41,227 nt of DNA from Prochlorococcus sp. AG-347-I04 (GCA_003281625.1 QCBL01000011.1:1-41227); one strand, 5' to 3'; shown: positions 27,417 through 35,892, numbered from the stretch's first letter. Numbers and translations are program-made. The notes: generated by a model not told the origin, from the letters alone.

Positions 27417-28039
27417 TGAAATCAGACTTTACTCCACCTTTTGGAAAAATTTCAAAAATAAACGGGCAATGTATCTCATTGATTGGTAACGACATTGATA
27501 CAGATCGAATAATTCCAGCTCGTTTTTTAAAGTGTGTTAACTTTGATTCATTGGGTGAATCTGTTTTTGAAGACGATAGAAAAACTTTAAATGGAAGCCA
27601 TCCTTTTGATCTTGAGGAAAACAAAAATGCCTCGATACTTGTTGTTAATAGCAATTTTGGATGTGGTTCAAGTAGAGAACATGCTCCCCAAGCGCTTATG
27701 AGATGGGGTATAAAAGCAATCATAGGCGAGAGTTTCGCCGATATTTTTTATAGTAACTGTATTGCAATAGGAATTCCTTGTTTTACGCTACCAAAAAAAT
27801 CTTTAGAAGAAATGCAAAACTATTGCGATAATCAGTTTTTATTTTTAGAAATTGATCTGAAAAAATCCTTAGCAAAGTCAAAAGATTATAATTTCAATCT
27901 TGAAATTAAGGAGAGCTCGAGAAAAATGTTTTTATCAGGCGAATGGGATGCCACTTCAACACTTCTTGAGAATAAAAATTTAATAGAAAATAAATTTAAC
28001 CAATTACCTTATGTAGAATTTAATACTAATTTGTCATAG
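27416..28039 (+). CDS. leuD: 3-isopropylmalate dehydratase, small subunit
   Basis: Swivel-domain subunit that pairs with LeuC. The 207 residues carry the LeuD motifs NDIDTDRIIPARFLK near residue 24, NFGCGSSREHAPQAL and the following IKAIIGESFADIFYSN. The ATG overlaps the last base of the leuC stop codon (TGATG), which implies translational coupling and equal dosage of the two subunits. It ends at 28039, directly abutting the convergent outer-membrane protein gene with no intervening base. Confidence 0.96.
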   Translation: MKSDFTPPFGKISKINGQCISLIGNDIDTDRIIPARFLKCVNFDSLGESVFEDDRKTLNGSHPFDLEENKNASILVVNSNFGCGSSREHAPQALMRWGIKAIIGESFADIFYSNCIAIGIPCFTLPKKSLEEMQNYCDNQFLFLEIDLKKSLAKSKDYNFNLEIKESSRKMFLSGEWDATSTLLENKNLIENKFNQLPYVEFNTNLS

Positions 28040-30022
28040 CTACTTAAATCCATAGAGACTAAAAGAAATGCCTCCCGCTTGATTATGAGGTTGATAAAAA
28101 ATACCAAATTCATATGATCTTTTTTTCCAATTTAAAGAAATTTTAGAATCTATAAATTCACCATAATCACTTGAATCATTTGTTAAGTTCAAAATCCCAA
28201 AACTTTTAAGAATGATTGGTCCATATAATTGCTGATCAAGAGAAATATCTAAGGTGAAGTTCTCATAATTATGGTCAAACTTAAAAACACTTTCTCCACT
28301 ATCAAATTTATAGAAAGGTAAAAGACTTATACGAGTATAGTCAAAAGTCTTATTTTTAAAATTACCAAATATTAGTTCTGGGCCTATACCTAACCCTAAA
28401 TATTCTTGATGATCTCCATTTTCATAGAAAGAAAATGATGCTTCAAACTTTGTATTAAGACTTAAGCCTTTTGTGATTGGTTCAGGAATGTACTTATATG
28501 AATTATCAATAGATTTGTTTTTAGGATTTACAATACTTATTGGAAATTTCTGATCAAGAGAATAAAACAAATTACTTTTTAGGTTAGTTACTAATTTTTT
28601 AGTATTCAAAGCCTCTGCTGTTATGTTTGCCAAACCTAAGGATAAAAATTCTGACTTTTGAATATCATCAACAATCCAAGTATTTTCTTTTTGCAATTTT
28701 GAACCATAACCTGAGTAAATTTCTGCTTCGCCCAATGAACCATTCCAGAGCCTCTCTCTATAAATTCCATAAAAACTTTTTTCCCATTTTGAATCTAATA
28801 AATCAATTTCTTTACTCAATTCAGTTTTAAATCTAAATGCATCTGAAAATTTATCAAAATCAAAAGAATTTAAATTCTTGTCTATTTCTAAATCCCAATT
28901 TTTAATTGTGCCTTTTATCTGAGATCTTAGACCAAAATAATCTTCAAAACTTGTATTTCTCTTAACCCTATCTGAAGTGATTGATTCATCCTTATTTACA
29001 AAACTTTTTGTATACCCTTTTAATGACCTCTGAATCAGAAATTGCGGCTCTAAATCAAGAACAAACTCATCAGAAATATCTATTGAGTCAAATTTCCTAC
29101 CAATAAAATACCCATCTTTATCTAAATTTTCATATCCTAAATTCCATCTGTTATCAATTTGAGAATTATTAAAGTTAAAATCTCTTTCACCTATCCAAAA
29201 AGGGAATGATACTTTCTCATCAAATATTAAATAATTTAATGAAGACTTAAATCGCAACTTTCCCTCTCGAGGATAAACCTCTAAAGAATTAATAGCTAAT
29301 TTTACCTGCTTTGATTCAAGTAAATCATTACTAAATATGGCCTCCTTACTTTTCCATTTTTCCCCATCAATAGTCAACTTATCTGTATAAAACAACCAAT
29401 TACTAACCTTATTAGGGGTATATAAAACTTCCTTTTTTTTTATTTCAATTAAACTTTCTATCTTATTAATATCTGACGAGCTAAAATTTGAGGATAAATC
29501 ACTCATTAAAGTATCAGTATTAATAAATCCCTTAACATCTAATAAATAACCTTTTTTACTTATAAAACTGTACTCTAGTTGTTCAACTTTGAAGACTTGA
29601 TCCCCTAATTCCAAAGATATGTTTCCTTTAGCACTAATTTTTTTATTTAACTTATCGTAAATTAAAGCATCCGCTTTAAGGAGTTTGCCTCTAAATGAGA
29701 TGTTTACATTTCCCTCTGCATAAATAACATCATTTATTTCAGACTGCTGATCTGATTGAATTATTAACTCTTGTTGCTTTTCGGCTTTGGCTAATAAAAA
29801 TGAATCAAGATTATCCTGTAATAAATTCACAAAGTAATTATCTTCAACAGATATTTTTGAAGAACTGAATAAATTCTTTTCATTGGATATACTCGTCCAA
29901 ATTAATTTGGTATTTTGAATGTTTTTATTAGTTTTTTCAAATTCAGCTGAACTTGATTGCTGTAAAAAATTAAAAAGCAGAAAAGAGAAAAATATTACTT
30001 TTTTTGAAATTCCAGAAATCAA
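28040..30022 (-). CDS. LptD-like outer-membrane assembly protein (DUF3769 type)
   Basis: A 660-residue envelope protein. A signal peptide is predicted at about 1-26 (hydrophobic FFSFLLFNFL, then SSSA). Residues about 86-150 look like an OstA/LptA repeat domain: YAEGNVNISF, KADALIYD, ISAKGNISLE. The remainder (about 200-660) has alternating short beta-like segments with aromatic ends and a C-terminus GGISFSLYGFK, as expected for a beta-barrel. This matches the cyanobacterial LptD relatives often labelled DUF3769, which would insert lipopolysaccharide into the outer membrane. I recall no Prochlorococcus experiment. psbI lies 21 bases upstream on the same strand. Confidence 0.75.
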   Translation of the reverse strand: MISGISKKVIFFSFLLFNFLQQSSSAEFEKTNKNIQNTKLIWTSISNEKNLFSSSKISVEDNYFVNLLQDNLDSFLLAKAEKQQELIIQSDQQSEINDVIYAEGNVNISFRGKLLKADALIYDKLNKKISAKGNISLELGDQVFKVEQLEYSFISKKGYLLDVKGFINTDTLMSDLSSNFSSSDINKIESLIEIKKKEVLYTPNKVSNWLFYTDKLTIDGEKWKSKEAIFSNDLLESKQVKLAINSLEVYPREGKLRFKSSLNYLIFDEKVSFPFWIGERDFNFNNSQIDNRWNLGYENLDKDGYFIGRKFDSIDISDEFVLDLEPQFLIQRSLKGYTKSFVNKDESITSDRVKRNTSFEDYFGLRSQIKGTIKNWDLEIDKNLNSFDFDKFSDAFRFKTELSKEIDLLDSKWEKSFYGIYRERLWNGSLGEAEIYSGYGSKLQKENTWIVDDIQKSEFLSLGLANITAEALNTKKLVTNLKSNLFYSLDQKFPISIVNPKNKSIDNSYKYIPEPITKGLSLNTKFEASFSFYENGDHQEYLGLGIGPELIFGNFKNKTFDYTRISLLPFYKFDSGESVFKFDHNYENFTLDISLDQQLYGPIILKSFGILNLTNDSSDYGEFIDSKISLNWKKRSYEFGIFYQPHNQAGGISFSLYGFK

Positions 30023-30043
30023 TTTATAAATCTAATTAAGAGA

Positions 30044-30172
30044 TTAATCTTGAGGACTTTCTAGATCTTTTCTATTTGGAGTTCTTGTTGGATCACTTGC
30101 TAAAAATCCAAATAGAAATATACCCACGAAGAAGAAAACGATAGTGTAAACGGAAATTTTTAAGGCGAGCAT
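30044..30172 (-). CDS. psbI: photosystem II reaction centre protein I
   Basis: A 42-residue single-span subunit close to D1 in the photosystem II core. It begins [12 protein letters not shown], followed by [12 protein letters not shown] as the membrane helix. The PsbI-typical [11 protein letters not shown] follows, then a short acidic end. The length is within the usual 38-42 residues. It lies 21 bases upstream of the LptD-like gene and 108 bases downstream of psbN, all on the minus strand. Confidence 0.96.
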
Positions 30173-30280
30173 GAAGTTTCTTGTGCTGACAGATTTATAT
30201 ATTAATAAATTTATAATTAAACTAGGATCAAAAGTTTACTTTTTGTATTTTTAGAAAATTTTGAAATACTTTAAAGGTTA

Positions 30281-30433
30281 TTAATCATCGTGGTCATCCC
30301 ATGGATCAGTAAGCTTTGCAGCTTTCGGTCCAAATGCAGTCCAAAGACCAAAGCCGGTCAAAGCTAAAAGTAATGCCAGAATAGTTACAGCTATGGAAAC
30401 TGCAGGATCTGGGGCAGATGATAAAGTTTGCAT
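30281..30433 (-). CDS. psbN: PsbN protein
   Basis: A 50-residue thylakoid protein needed for photosystem II assembly or repair, though not a stable subunit in the complex. A membrane helix near the N-terminus (about 13-33, AVTILALLLALTGFGLWTAFG) follows MQTLSSAPDPAV. The conserved C-terminal part is GPKAAKLTDPWDDHDD. It is divergent from psbH across 80 bases, the cyanobacterial arrangement in which psbN lies on the strand opposite psbH. A perfect inverted repeat lies between the two. Confidence 0.96.
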   Translation of the reverse strand: MQTLSSAPDPAVSIAVTILALLLALTGFGLWTAFGPKAAKLTDPWDDHDD

Positions 30434-30448
30434 CAATTTTGCTAAGTT

Positions 30449-30478
30449 TGTAAACAATTTATGTATAAGTTCTTATAC
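30449..30478 (+). promoter_or_regulatory. candidate psbH promoter
   Basis: TTGTAA at 30449-30454 and TTATAC at 30473-30478 are 18 bases apart and end 35 bases before the psbH start. The -10 box lies within the inverted repeat at 30462-30479, so a protein binding the repeat would touch the promoter. Confidence 0.4.
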
Positions 30479-30479
30479 A
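30462..30479. repeat. perfect inverted repeat between psbN and psbH
   Basis: TGTATAAG-TT-CTTATACA is an 18-bp perfect palindrome. It lies 28 bases from the psbN start and 34 bases from the psbH start. It has GTA-N10-TAC spacing, so it is not a standard NtcA site (N8). It may be a regulator site, a bidirectional -10 region, or a hairpin in the psbN leader. Confidence 0.5.
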
Positions 30480-30513
30480 ATAACGAAATAATATTCGATT
30501 TAGTGATTTTAAC

Positions 30514-30714
30514 ATGGGTCAAAAAACAGCCTTAGGAAGTCTTTTAAAAGCAATTGGCAATTCAGGACAAGGAAAAGTTGTACCTGGTTGGGGGGCAGTT
30601 CCAGTCATGACAGTAATTGGCTTACTACTATTGGTTTTTTTAGTTATTCTTCTACAAATTTATAACCAATCACTTTTATTACAAGGTTTCTCAGTTGATT
30701 GGAACGGAAACTAA
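30514..30714 (+). CDS. psbH: photosystem II reaction centre protein H
   Basis: A 66-residue single-span subunit of photosystem II next to CP47. [21 protein letters not shown] leads to [25 protein letters not shown]. The conserved PGWGxxPxM motif comes directly before the membrane helix, and the tail ends [14 protein letters not shown]. The short N-terminus lacks the phosphorylated Thr region of plants. It diverges from psbN. pth follows after a 140-base gap rich in A and T, in which I saw no clear terminator. Confidence 0.96.
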
Positions 30715-30854
30715 ATTTCTAAATCCTACCAAAAAGCTATTCCAATAATTTAAATTACTAAATAATCTTTTTTAGAATTTTTTTTTTAAATTTTCTAGAT
30801 TATATTTACTTATATATTTGTAGTTCTCGATGAAAAGAGATTAAGTAATACATC

Positions 30855-31457
30855 ATGGATGAAATATTTATAATTGGATTAGGAAATCCCGGCAAAAAAT
30901 ACTCAAAAAGTAGACATAATATAGGTTTCTTACTGCTTGAAAATCTCTCAAAAAAATATAATTCAAATTTTTCATTAAAAGATAAGCTTAAAAGTTCCTA
31001 CTCAGAATTCAAAATCAATGATTCTACTTTCAGGTTATTTTTGCCAATTACGTTTATGAATAACAGTGGTGATGCTGTCAGAGCAATAGTTGATTGGTAC
31101 AAAATAAATTTAGATCAGATTTTGATAATAGTTGATGATATAGATCTTCCCCTAGGAAAAATAAGATTTAGAAGAAGAGGAAGCTCAGGGGGACATAACG
31201 GGCTTAAAAGCATTATTGAACAATTGCAGACGCAAAACTTTAGAAGAATAAGAATTGGTATTGGGTCACCTTCACTAAAAAAAGGAAAAAATAACTCTAA
31301 TACCATTTCACATGTGTTAGGAAATATTTCTCAAGAAGAAAAATCAATATTAGATAAAGTGTATAACAGAGTAATAGAATCCCTCGAACAACTAAATACT
31401 AAAAAAGAGGAAAATATAATTAATGATCTAAATTCTTTTGACAAAGACCAACCTTAA
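30855..31457 (+). CDS. pth: peptidyl-tRNA hydrolase
   Basis: Releases tRNA from peptidyl-tRNAs that drop off ribosomes. The 200 residues have the Pth core: GLGNPGKKYSKSRHNIGF with Asn11 and catalytic His21, FMNNSGDAV with conserved Asn, DDIDLPLGKIRFR, and GGHNGLKSI. The C-terminal tail is charged. It lies between psbH and the DUF3146-like gene (4 bases downstream), all on the plus strand. Confidence 0.95.
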   Translation: MDEIFIIGLGNPGKKYSKSRHNIGFLLLENLSKKYNSNFSLKDKLKSSYSEFKINDSTFRLFLPITFMNNSGDAVRAIVDWYKINLDQILIIVDDIDLPLGKIRFRRRGSSGGHNGLKSIIEQLQTQNFRRIRIGIGSPSLKKGKNNSNTISHVLGNISQEEKSILDKVYNRVIESLEQLNTKKEENIINDLNSFDKDQP

Positions 31458-31460
31458 GAC

Positions 31461-31718
31461 ATGCGTTCAAAACCTGAAACGATTGCCAATATAAGTATCA
31501 AAGAATATTGCTTCTCAAAAAAACAAATTCAAGGGATTGTGGAAGCTAGTCAATTTAAATGGACTTTTATATGGTCCTTTCATAAAGGTTTATTAACAGT
31601 AAATCCACCTTTGGGTAGAGCATTAATTGAAGATGCGTTATTGAGATTTTTATTAAAAAAAGATTATGAACTAGAAGCGGGAAATGAATATAAATTGACT
31701 ATTTCAGCCAAGTTTTAA
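31461..31718 (+). CDS. DUF3146-like cyanobacterial protein
   Basis: An 85-residue soluble protein of a small cyanobacterial family, assigned from memory. It has WTFIWSFHKGLLTVNPPLGRALIEDALLRFL in the centre, and a C-terminus with a beta-like YKLTISAKF. No catalytic motif is visible. The gene begins 4 bases after pth and is presumably co-transcribed. Its last 20 bases overlap the end of the convergent RNase H-fold gene. Confidence 0.7.
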   Translation: MRSKPETIANISIKEYCFSKKQIQGIVEASQFKWTFIWSFHKGLLTVNPPLGRALIEDALLRFLLKKDYELEAGNEYKLTISAKF

Positions 31719-32136
31719 AATCTATATTTTGATTCAAAGTAAACTTCATTTTGAAATAATCTTCTAAAATTATCAAAGCTGATATCGCATCAAGATTTTT
31801 ATTAAGAATAAAAACCTCTCTAGGTATTAAAAACTTCAATCCACTAATTGGAAAAAGTTCGAAATATCTTGCTTTAGCCCTGTAGGTAGTATTTTTTTCC
31901 TCAAAAGTGATTATTTTTTTTTCAAAAAAATATAGTTTTTGTCTGATTTCTCTACTACTGGTACCATTGCCAATAATAATTTGTGATATGTCCTCAGAGG
32001 TAATTAAATTTCTTACATAATTCTCAAGTAATTGACTTTTTACAATTATCGCTTCATAAACTTTTTTTTTACTTATTTCAGCTAAGACTAAGCCGCATTT
32101 ACTTTTTCCAGGATCAATAGTTATTACTCTAGGCAT
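31699..32136 (-). CDS. YqgF/RuvC-like RNase H-fold protein
   Basis: A 145-residue protein beginning MPRVITIDPGKSKCGLVLAE, which is the first strand and catalytic-Asp region (Asp8) of RuvC/YqgF-type nucleases. The middle holds IIIGNGTSSREIRQ, similar to the YqgF core. The C-terminal NKNLDAISALIILEDYF supplies a late Asp. It is distinct from housekeeping RuvX, and I know it as a cyanobacterial conserved protein. I chose ATG 32136, not the TTG at 32148, because the former begins right after the DUF3084 stop (32138) and starts at the conserved MPRV. Role, perhaps in nucleic-acid processing, is inferred. Confidence 0.72.
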   Translation of the reverse strand: MPRVITIDPGKSKCGLVLAEISKKKVYEAIIVKSQLLENYVRNLITSEDISQIIIGNGTSSREIRQKLYFFEKKIITFEEKNTTYRAKARYFELFPISGLKFLIPREVFILNKNLDAISALIILEDYFKMKFTLNQNIDFKTWLK

Positions 32137-32137
32137 T

Positions 32138-33103
32138 TTAAGATGCAATTTTTAAAATATTTATTTCAACGACAATGGGTTCTACAGTTTTACTATCTCT
32201 CAAAGATACAACTTCTAACTTAAATTTAATTTTTTTATTTTCTTGAAGAAAGTCTCTAATTTCTTTTACAAAATTTCCATTTGTTTTAATTTCACTAACC
32301 TGTGATCCTCTTGACTTAATTTCATCACTAGTTTCTCTAAGCAATGATTTAATTTTTAAATTTATTGATTTAATATTTAAATCACTTTCTCCCAGAATTG
32401 AACTTGTAATAACATCCCCTTTTTTGACTATAAGTTTATTCTCTAAAAAATCAGGAGATACAAAAACATAATTATCGCCTTTTAAAACATTTGTTGCTGA
32501 TTTGATTAATAAAATCCAGTTACCACCTCTAGCAGCTATTGACTCAATTTTTGTAATATCACTAGGTCTCCATAAAAGAATATTTTTTGCTTCTTTATTA
32601 TTCGGTATAACAATATTCCTAACAAATTTATCAGCTTCATTAAAGATTTTTGTTAAGTCTTTTTTTATATTTGAGCTGGAATTAATCTCAGCAATAAATA
32701 AAGTTTGTCCCCTTTTAATAACAATATTTCCTCTCCTAAATTCTTTAATACTATTTTTTAATTGATTTAAATCCTTTTCTTTTTGAATAATTTTACCTTC
32801 TAGTTCCTTTCTCTCTTCCTGTAAAGGGATTAAAGCCCTTTTACTTTCATCTAAAGTTTTTTGCAAAAAAGGAATATCAACAAAAAGCCTTTGCCTGAAT
32901 TCTTCACTTACTAAAATCAACAGACCTATTGATATTGAACTAATAAACCCACCAGTAATTATAGTTATTATAGTTGCTGTTTTTTTTGGTCTTAATTTTA
33001 AGATACTAAATCTTGCTTTACCAATCTTTGTTCCAAGAATATCCCCAAATGGTGCAATTAATCCCCCTAGTAATATTAAAAAAACAATTAAAATCCAAGC
33101 CAC
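32138..33103 (-). CDS. DUF3084 membrane-anchored coiled-coil protein
   Basis: A 321-residue cyanobacterial protein. The N-terminus has one membrane helix (about 2-20, WILIVFLILLGGLIAPFGD) and a second at about 44-65 (ATIITIITGGFISSISIGLLIL). Between them lies GTKIGKARFSILKLRPKKTA, typical of DUF3084. A coiled coil follows at about 85-122 (EERKELEGKIIQKEKDLNQLK). The C-terminal domain is mixed alpha/beta and of unknown fold. It lies 39 bases after ntcA and directly before the RNase H-fold gene. Function is not known. Confidence 0.85.
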   Translation of the reverse strand: MAWILIVFLILLGGLIAPFGDILGTKIGKARFSILKLRPKKTATIITIITGGFISSISIGLLILVSEEFRQRLFVDIPFLQKTLDESKRALIPLQEERKELEGKIIQKEKDLNQLKNSIKEFRRGNIVIKRGQTLFIAEINSSSNIKKDLTKIFNEADKFVRNIVIPNNKEAKNILLWRPSDITKIESIAARGGNWILLIKSATNVLKGDNYVFVSPDFLENKLIVKKGDVITSSILGESDLNIKSINLKIKSLLRETSDEIKSRGSQVSEIKTNGNFVKEIRDFLQENKKIKFKLEVVSLRDSKTVEPIVVEINILKIAS

Positions 33104-33142
33104 ACTTTTGCATACACTTTGTACATCATAATTTATGATGAA

Positions 33143-33877
33143 TCAATTAAATCTTTTTGCAAGAGCAATTGGATCGAACACTGTAATCTTTTTTCTTTCA
33201 ATATTAAGAAGCCCTGAATCCTTTAAATCTCCCAATAATCTTGTAATAGTTACTCTTGTAGAACCAATAGCTTCAGCAATTGCCTGATGTGAAAGCCTTA
33301 AGTCTATTGTGATACCTTTTTCACCTGCGACTCCAAAGTCTCTACAAAGAACCATTAAAAAACTTACTAATCTAGAAGACATATCTCTATGTGTAAGAGT
33401 TTCTATCATTGTTTCAGTTTGCAGGATCCTACTTGAAAGCCCTTGTAAAAGTAATAGTCCAACTGATGCATCTTCCTCTATAGCTCTTAAAACAGAATTT
33501 GCAGGTGCTGTTATCATTTCAACTCTTGTGAATGCTATGGCATGATAAAAACGATCAGATCTATGGCCTGTTAGAAGAGATAAAACACCAAAGAGACTAT
33601 TCTCTCTTAAAAGAGCAACAGTAATTTCCTCACCTGACTCATAAACTCTAGACAATCTTACTGCTCCTCTTCTTATAAGATAAACCCTTTCAGCAGGATC
33701 TCCTGGAAAAAATATTGTTTTAGATCGCTCAACCATTTCTGTGCTTGCGCCATCAAGACCTTTAATAACTTCCATTAAAGTTCTATTGATTGGAAAACGT
33801 TCTCCAACAGAGTTAATTTTACTTTGTCCGGATTGTGGAGAATTAAAGCGGTTGAATCCTCGTGAAGCAGGTATCAT
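33143..33877 (-). CDS. ntcA: global nitrogen regulator NtcA
   Basis: CRP-family transcription factor that, with 2-oxoglutarate and PipX, activates nitrogen-assimilation genes in cyanobacteria. The 244 residues show an N-terminal extension (1-30), the effector-binding beta-roll (about 45-130), a dimerisation helix (130-160) and the helix-turn-helix [21 protein letters not shown] at 195-215. It lies at the head of ntcA-DUF3084-RNase H-fold on the minus strand. A near-match to its own site lies upstream, suggesting autoregulation. The CobO-like gene diverges from it. Confidence 0.97.
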   Translation of the reverse strand: MIPASRGFNRFNSPQSGQSKINSVGERFPINRTLMEVIKGLDGASTEMVERSKTIFFPGDPAERVYLIRRGAVRLSRVYESGEEITVALLRENSLFGVLSLLTGHRSDRFYHAIAFTRVEMITAPANSVLRAIEEDASVGLLLLQGLSSRILQTETMIETLTHRDMSSRLVSFLMVLCRDFGVAGEKGITIDLRLSHQAIAEAIGSTRVTITRLLGDLKDSGLLNIERKKITVFDPIALAKRFN

Positions 33878-33897
33878 AGATATCTTGACTATTAAAA

Positions 33898-33939
33898 AAT
33901 TTAAGGAGACACCTTGAAATATCTTGTATCAACAGTAAC
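33898..33939 (-). promoter_or_regulatory. candidate autoregulatory NtcA site of ntcA
   Basis: Read on the minus strand, GTTACTGTTGATAC (33939-33926) is GTT-N8-TAC, one mismatch from GTA-N8-TAC. TAAATT at 33903-33898 is a possible -10 box, centred 32 bases away. The same hexamer sits 33 bases from the amt site. NtcA autoregulation is established in other cyanobacteria; this site itself is inferred. Confidence 0.6.
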
Positions 33940-34075
33940 AATTTTCAATTCTTATTAGAAGATCAATAAGTTCTTTTCAATCAGTTGCAACTTGCTAAAC
34001 CCTTTTTTAAGTAAAATTACACTATATGCAGCGCCAATAGATTCTAATTATACTGCATGTAGAAAGATCAAAATA

Positions 34076-34657
34076 ATGGTAATTAGTTCATCCCATATTT
34101 ATTCCACAAGCAACCTTGATGTTAAAAATATAAATACTCCTAGCAGAATTAAAGTAAAAAGATTTAAACAAAACGGAAATATTCAATTATATCAATCTCC
34201 ATATCGAGGAAGTTACCCATCTATCATTAGAGATTCTTTAAGAAATGCTGCTCTTGGCCGGAATGTGCTCTTAATACAATTTATGAAAGGAGGAGTTAAG
34301 CAAGGAGTTGATAACGCAGTAAAACTATGCGGTAATTTAACTTGGGTAAGATCATCACATTCTTTTGATCAATATAATTCTGAAACAATTGAAAGTAATG
34401 AAAATTTAAAAAAATCTATTCATGAATCTACTATTGAATTATGGAATTTTTGCAAAAGAGAGTTACAGTCTGGCGATAATGATCAAATCATACTTGACGA
34501 AATTTTTTTAGCTATTGAGATGAAAATTATCGATAAAGATGATTTGATTTCAACACTTGAAAACCGATTTATATCCGGAGATGTAATCCTAACTGGTACA
34601 GACATTCCTAAAGATTTTTTATTAATGGCTAACCAAATTACCGAACTTCGCTCATAA
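34076..34657 (+). CDS. CobO/BtuR-like protein with degenerate P-loop
   Basis: Resembles cob(I)yrinic acid a,c-diamide adenosyltransferase along most of its length. NVLLIQFMKGG (63-73), a Walker B-like QIILDEI (137-143) and the C-terminal DVILTGTDIPKDFLLMANQITE region all fit the family. However, the family's P-loop (GxGKGKTT) is replaced by SPYRGSYPS (41-49), with no GK[ST]. I chose ATG 34076, giving 193 residues, because residues before it show no family resemblance; the frame is also open from 33992. dcd follows 4 bases later. Either a non-ATP-binding homologue or a protein with a new role. Confidence 0.75.
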   Translation: MVISSSHIYSTSNLDVKNINTPSRIKVKRFKQNGNIQLYQSPYRGSYPSIIRDSLRNAALGRNVLLIQFMKGGVKQGVDNAVKLCGNLTWVRSSHSFDQYNSETIESNENLKKSIHESTIELWNFCKRELQSGDNDQIILDEIFLAIEMKIIDKDDLISTLENRFISGDVILTGTDIPKDFLLMANQITELRS

Positions 34658-34661
34658 AAAA

Positions 34662-35255
34662 ATGCTAAAAAATGATCTCTGGATTAATCAAAAAGCCTCA
34701 GAAGGGATGATAAAGCCCTTTCAATCAAATTTGGTGAGACATCTTGAACCTGACAATAAACAAAAACCCGTTTTGAGTTACGGATGTTCCTCTTATGGCT
34801 ATGATTTAAGACTTTCATCTAAAGAATTCCTAATTTTCAGACATATCCCGGGGACTGTGATGAATCCCAAAAAATTTAATCCTCATAATTTAGAAAAAAC
34901 TGTTCTTCATCATGATAATGATGGATATTATTTTATTCTTCCTGCTCACTCCTATGGTTTAGGAGTAGCTTTAGAAAAGATGAAAGTTCCAGAAAATATA
35001 ACTGTAATATGCATAGGAAAAAGTACTTACGCACGACTAGGAATTATTGTTAATACAACTCCCGCAGAGGCAGGATGGGAAGGCCATCTAACTTTAGAGT
35101 TTAGTAATAGTTCAGGTGCAGATTGCAGAATATATGCTGAAGAAGGTATTTGCCAACTACTCTTTTTTGAAGGTGATCCATGCTCTACAACTTATGAAGA
35201 TAGAAGAGGTAAATATCAAAATCAACCAGAGAAAGTAACTCTAGCAAAGATCTAA
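34662..35255 (+). CDS. dcd: dCTP deaminase
   Basis: Converts dCTP to dUTP, the source of dUMP for thymidylate synthesis. The 197 residues contain the trimeric dUTPase-like fold motifs IGKSTYARLGIIVNTTPAEAG and GWEGHLTLEFSN, including the family Glu of PAEAGWEGH. The N-terminal SYGCSSYGYDLRLS is also conserved. It is followed one base later by thyX, which uses dUMP, so the two sit in consecutive order in the pathway. Confidence 0.94.
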   Translation: MLKNDLWINQKASEGMIKPFQSNLVRHLEPDNKQKPVLSYGCSSYGYDLRLSSKEFLIFRHIPGTVMNPKKFNPHNLEKTVLHHDNDGYYFILPAHSYGLGVALEKMKVPENITVICIGKSTYARLGIIVNTTPAEAGWEGHLTLEFSNSSGADCRIYAEEGICQLLFFEGDPCSTTYEDRRGKYQNQPEKVTLAKI

Positions 35256-35256
35256 A

Positions 35257-35889
35257 ATGAGTAAAGTTGAACTAATTTCTCTAACTCCTGATGCAGAAAA
35301 AACAATGGCTTACATTGCGAGAGTTAGTAATCCAAAGAATCAGGAAAACGAAGACTATTCGAAATTATTGAGTTATTGCATTAAAAATGAACATTGGAGT
35401 GTTTTTGAACAGTCCTTTATGACCTTACAAATAGAAACTAATAGAGGAATTGCTGCACAAATTTTAAGACATAGATCATTTACTTTCCAGGAATTTTCAC
35501 AGAGATATGCAGATAGTTCTCAATTAGGTAATATTCCCTTACCAGAGTTAAGGCGTCAAGATTTTAAAAATAGGCAAAATTCAATTCCTGATCTACCTGA
35601 TGAGTTAAAAAAAAGATTCAATGAAAAAATTGGTTTACATTTTCAAGCTGCTTCGGAATTATATGAAGATTTACTTGCCGAAGGGGTAGCTAAAGAATGT
35701 GCGAGATTTGTTTTACCATTAGCCACTCCAACAAGAATCTATATGTCTGGATCATGCAGATCTTGGATCCATTACATTCATTTAAGATCAGCTCACGGTA
35801 CCCAAAAAGAACACAAGTCTATAGCCCAAAATTGCAAGTCTATTTTTAAAGAAAGTTTTCCGATTGTATCAAAATCTTTAGAATGGTAA
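35257..35889 (+). CDS. thyX: flavin-dependent thymidylate synthase
   Basis: Makes dTMP from dUMP with FAD and methylene-THF, with no relation to ThyA. The defining RHR-x7-S motif is R71-H72-R73 with Ser81, within RHRSFTFQEFSQRY. The C-terminal SCRSWIHYIHLRSAHGTQKEH supplies the substrate-binding RSWIH region. The 210 residues are typical. It lies one base after dcd, and the CobO-like, dcd and thyX genes are likely one transcript. It ends 3 bases before the convergent thioredoxin gene. Confidence 0.96.
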   Translation: MSKVELISLTPDAEKTMAYIARVSNPKNQENEDYSKLLSYCIKNEHWSVFEQSFMTLQIETNRGIAAQILRHRSFTFQEFSQRYADSSQLGNIPLPELRRQDFKNRQNSIPDLPDELKKRFNEKIGLHFQAASELYEDLLAEGVAKECARFVLPLATPTRIYMSGSCRSWIHYIHLRSAHGTQKEHKSIAQNCKSIFKESFPIVSKSLEW

Positions 35890-35892
35890 AAA

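Noticed and set aside
27409..27723. 104-residue open frame on the minus strand inside leuD
   Set aside because: Antisense shadow of strongly conserved LeuD sequence; no family resemblance.
32137..32148. TTG at 32148 as start of the RNase H-fold gene
   Set aside because: It lies inside the preceding DUF3084 gene, adds only MHLK, and the ATG at 32136 begins the conserved region.
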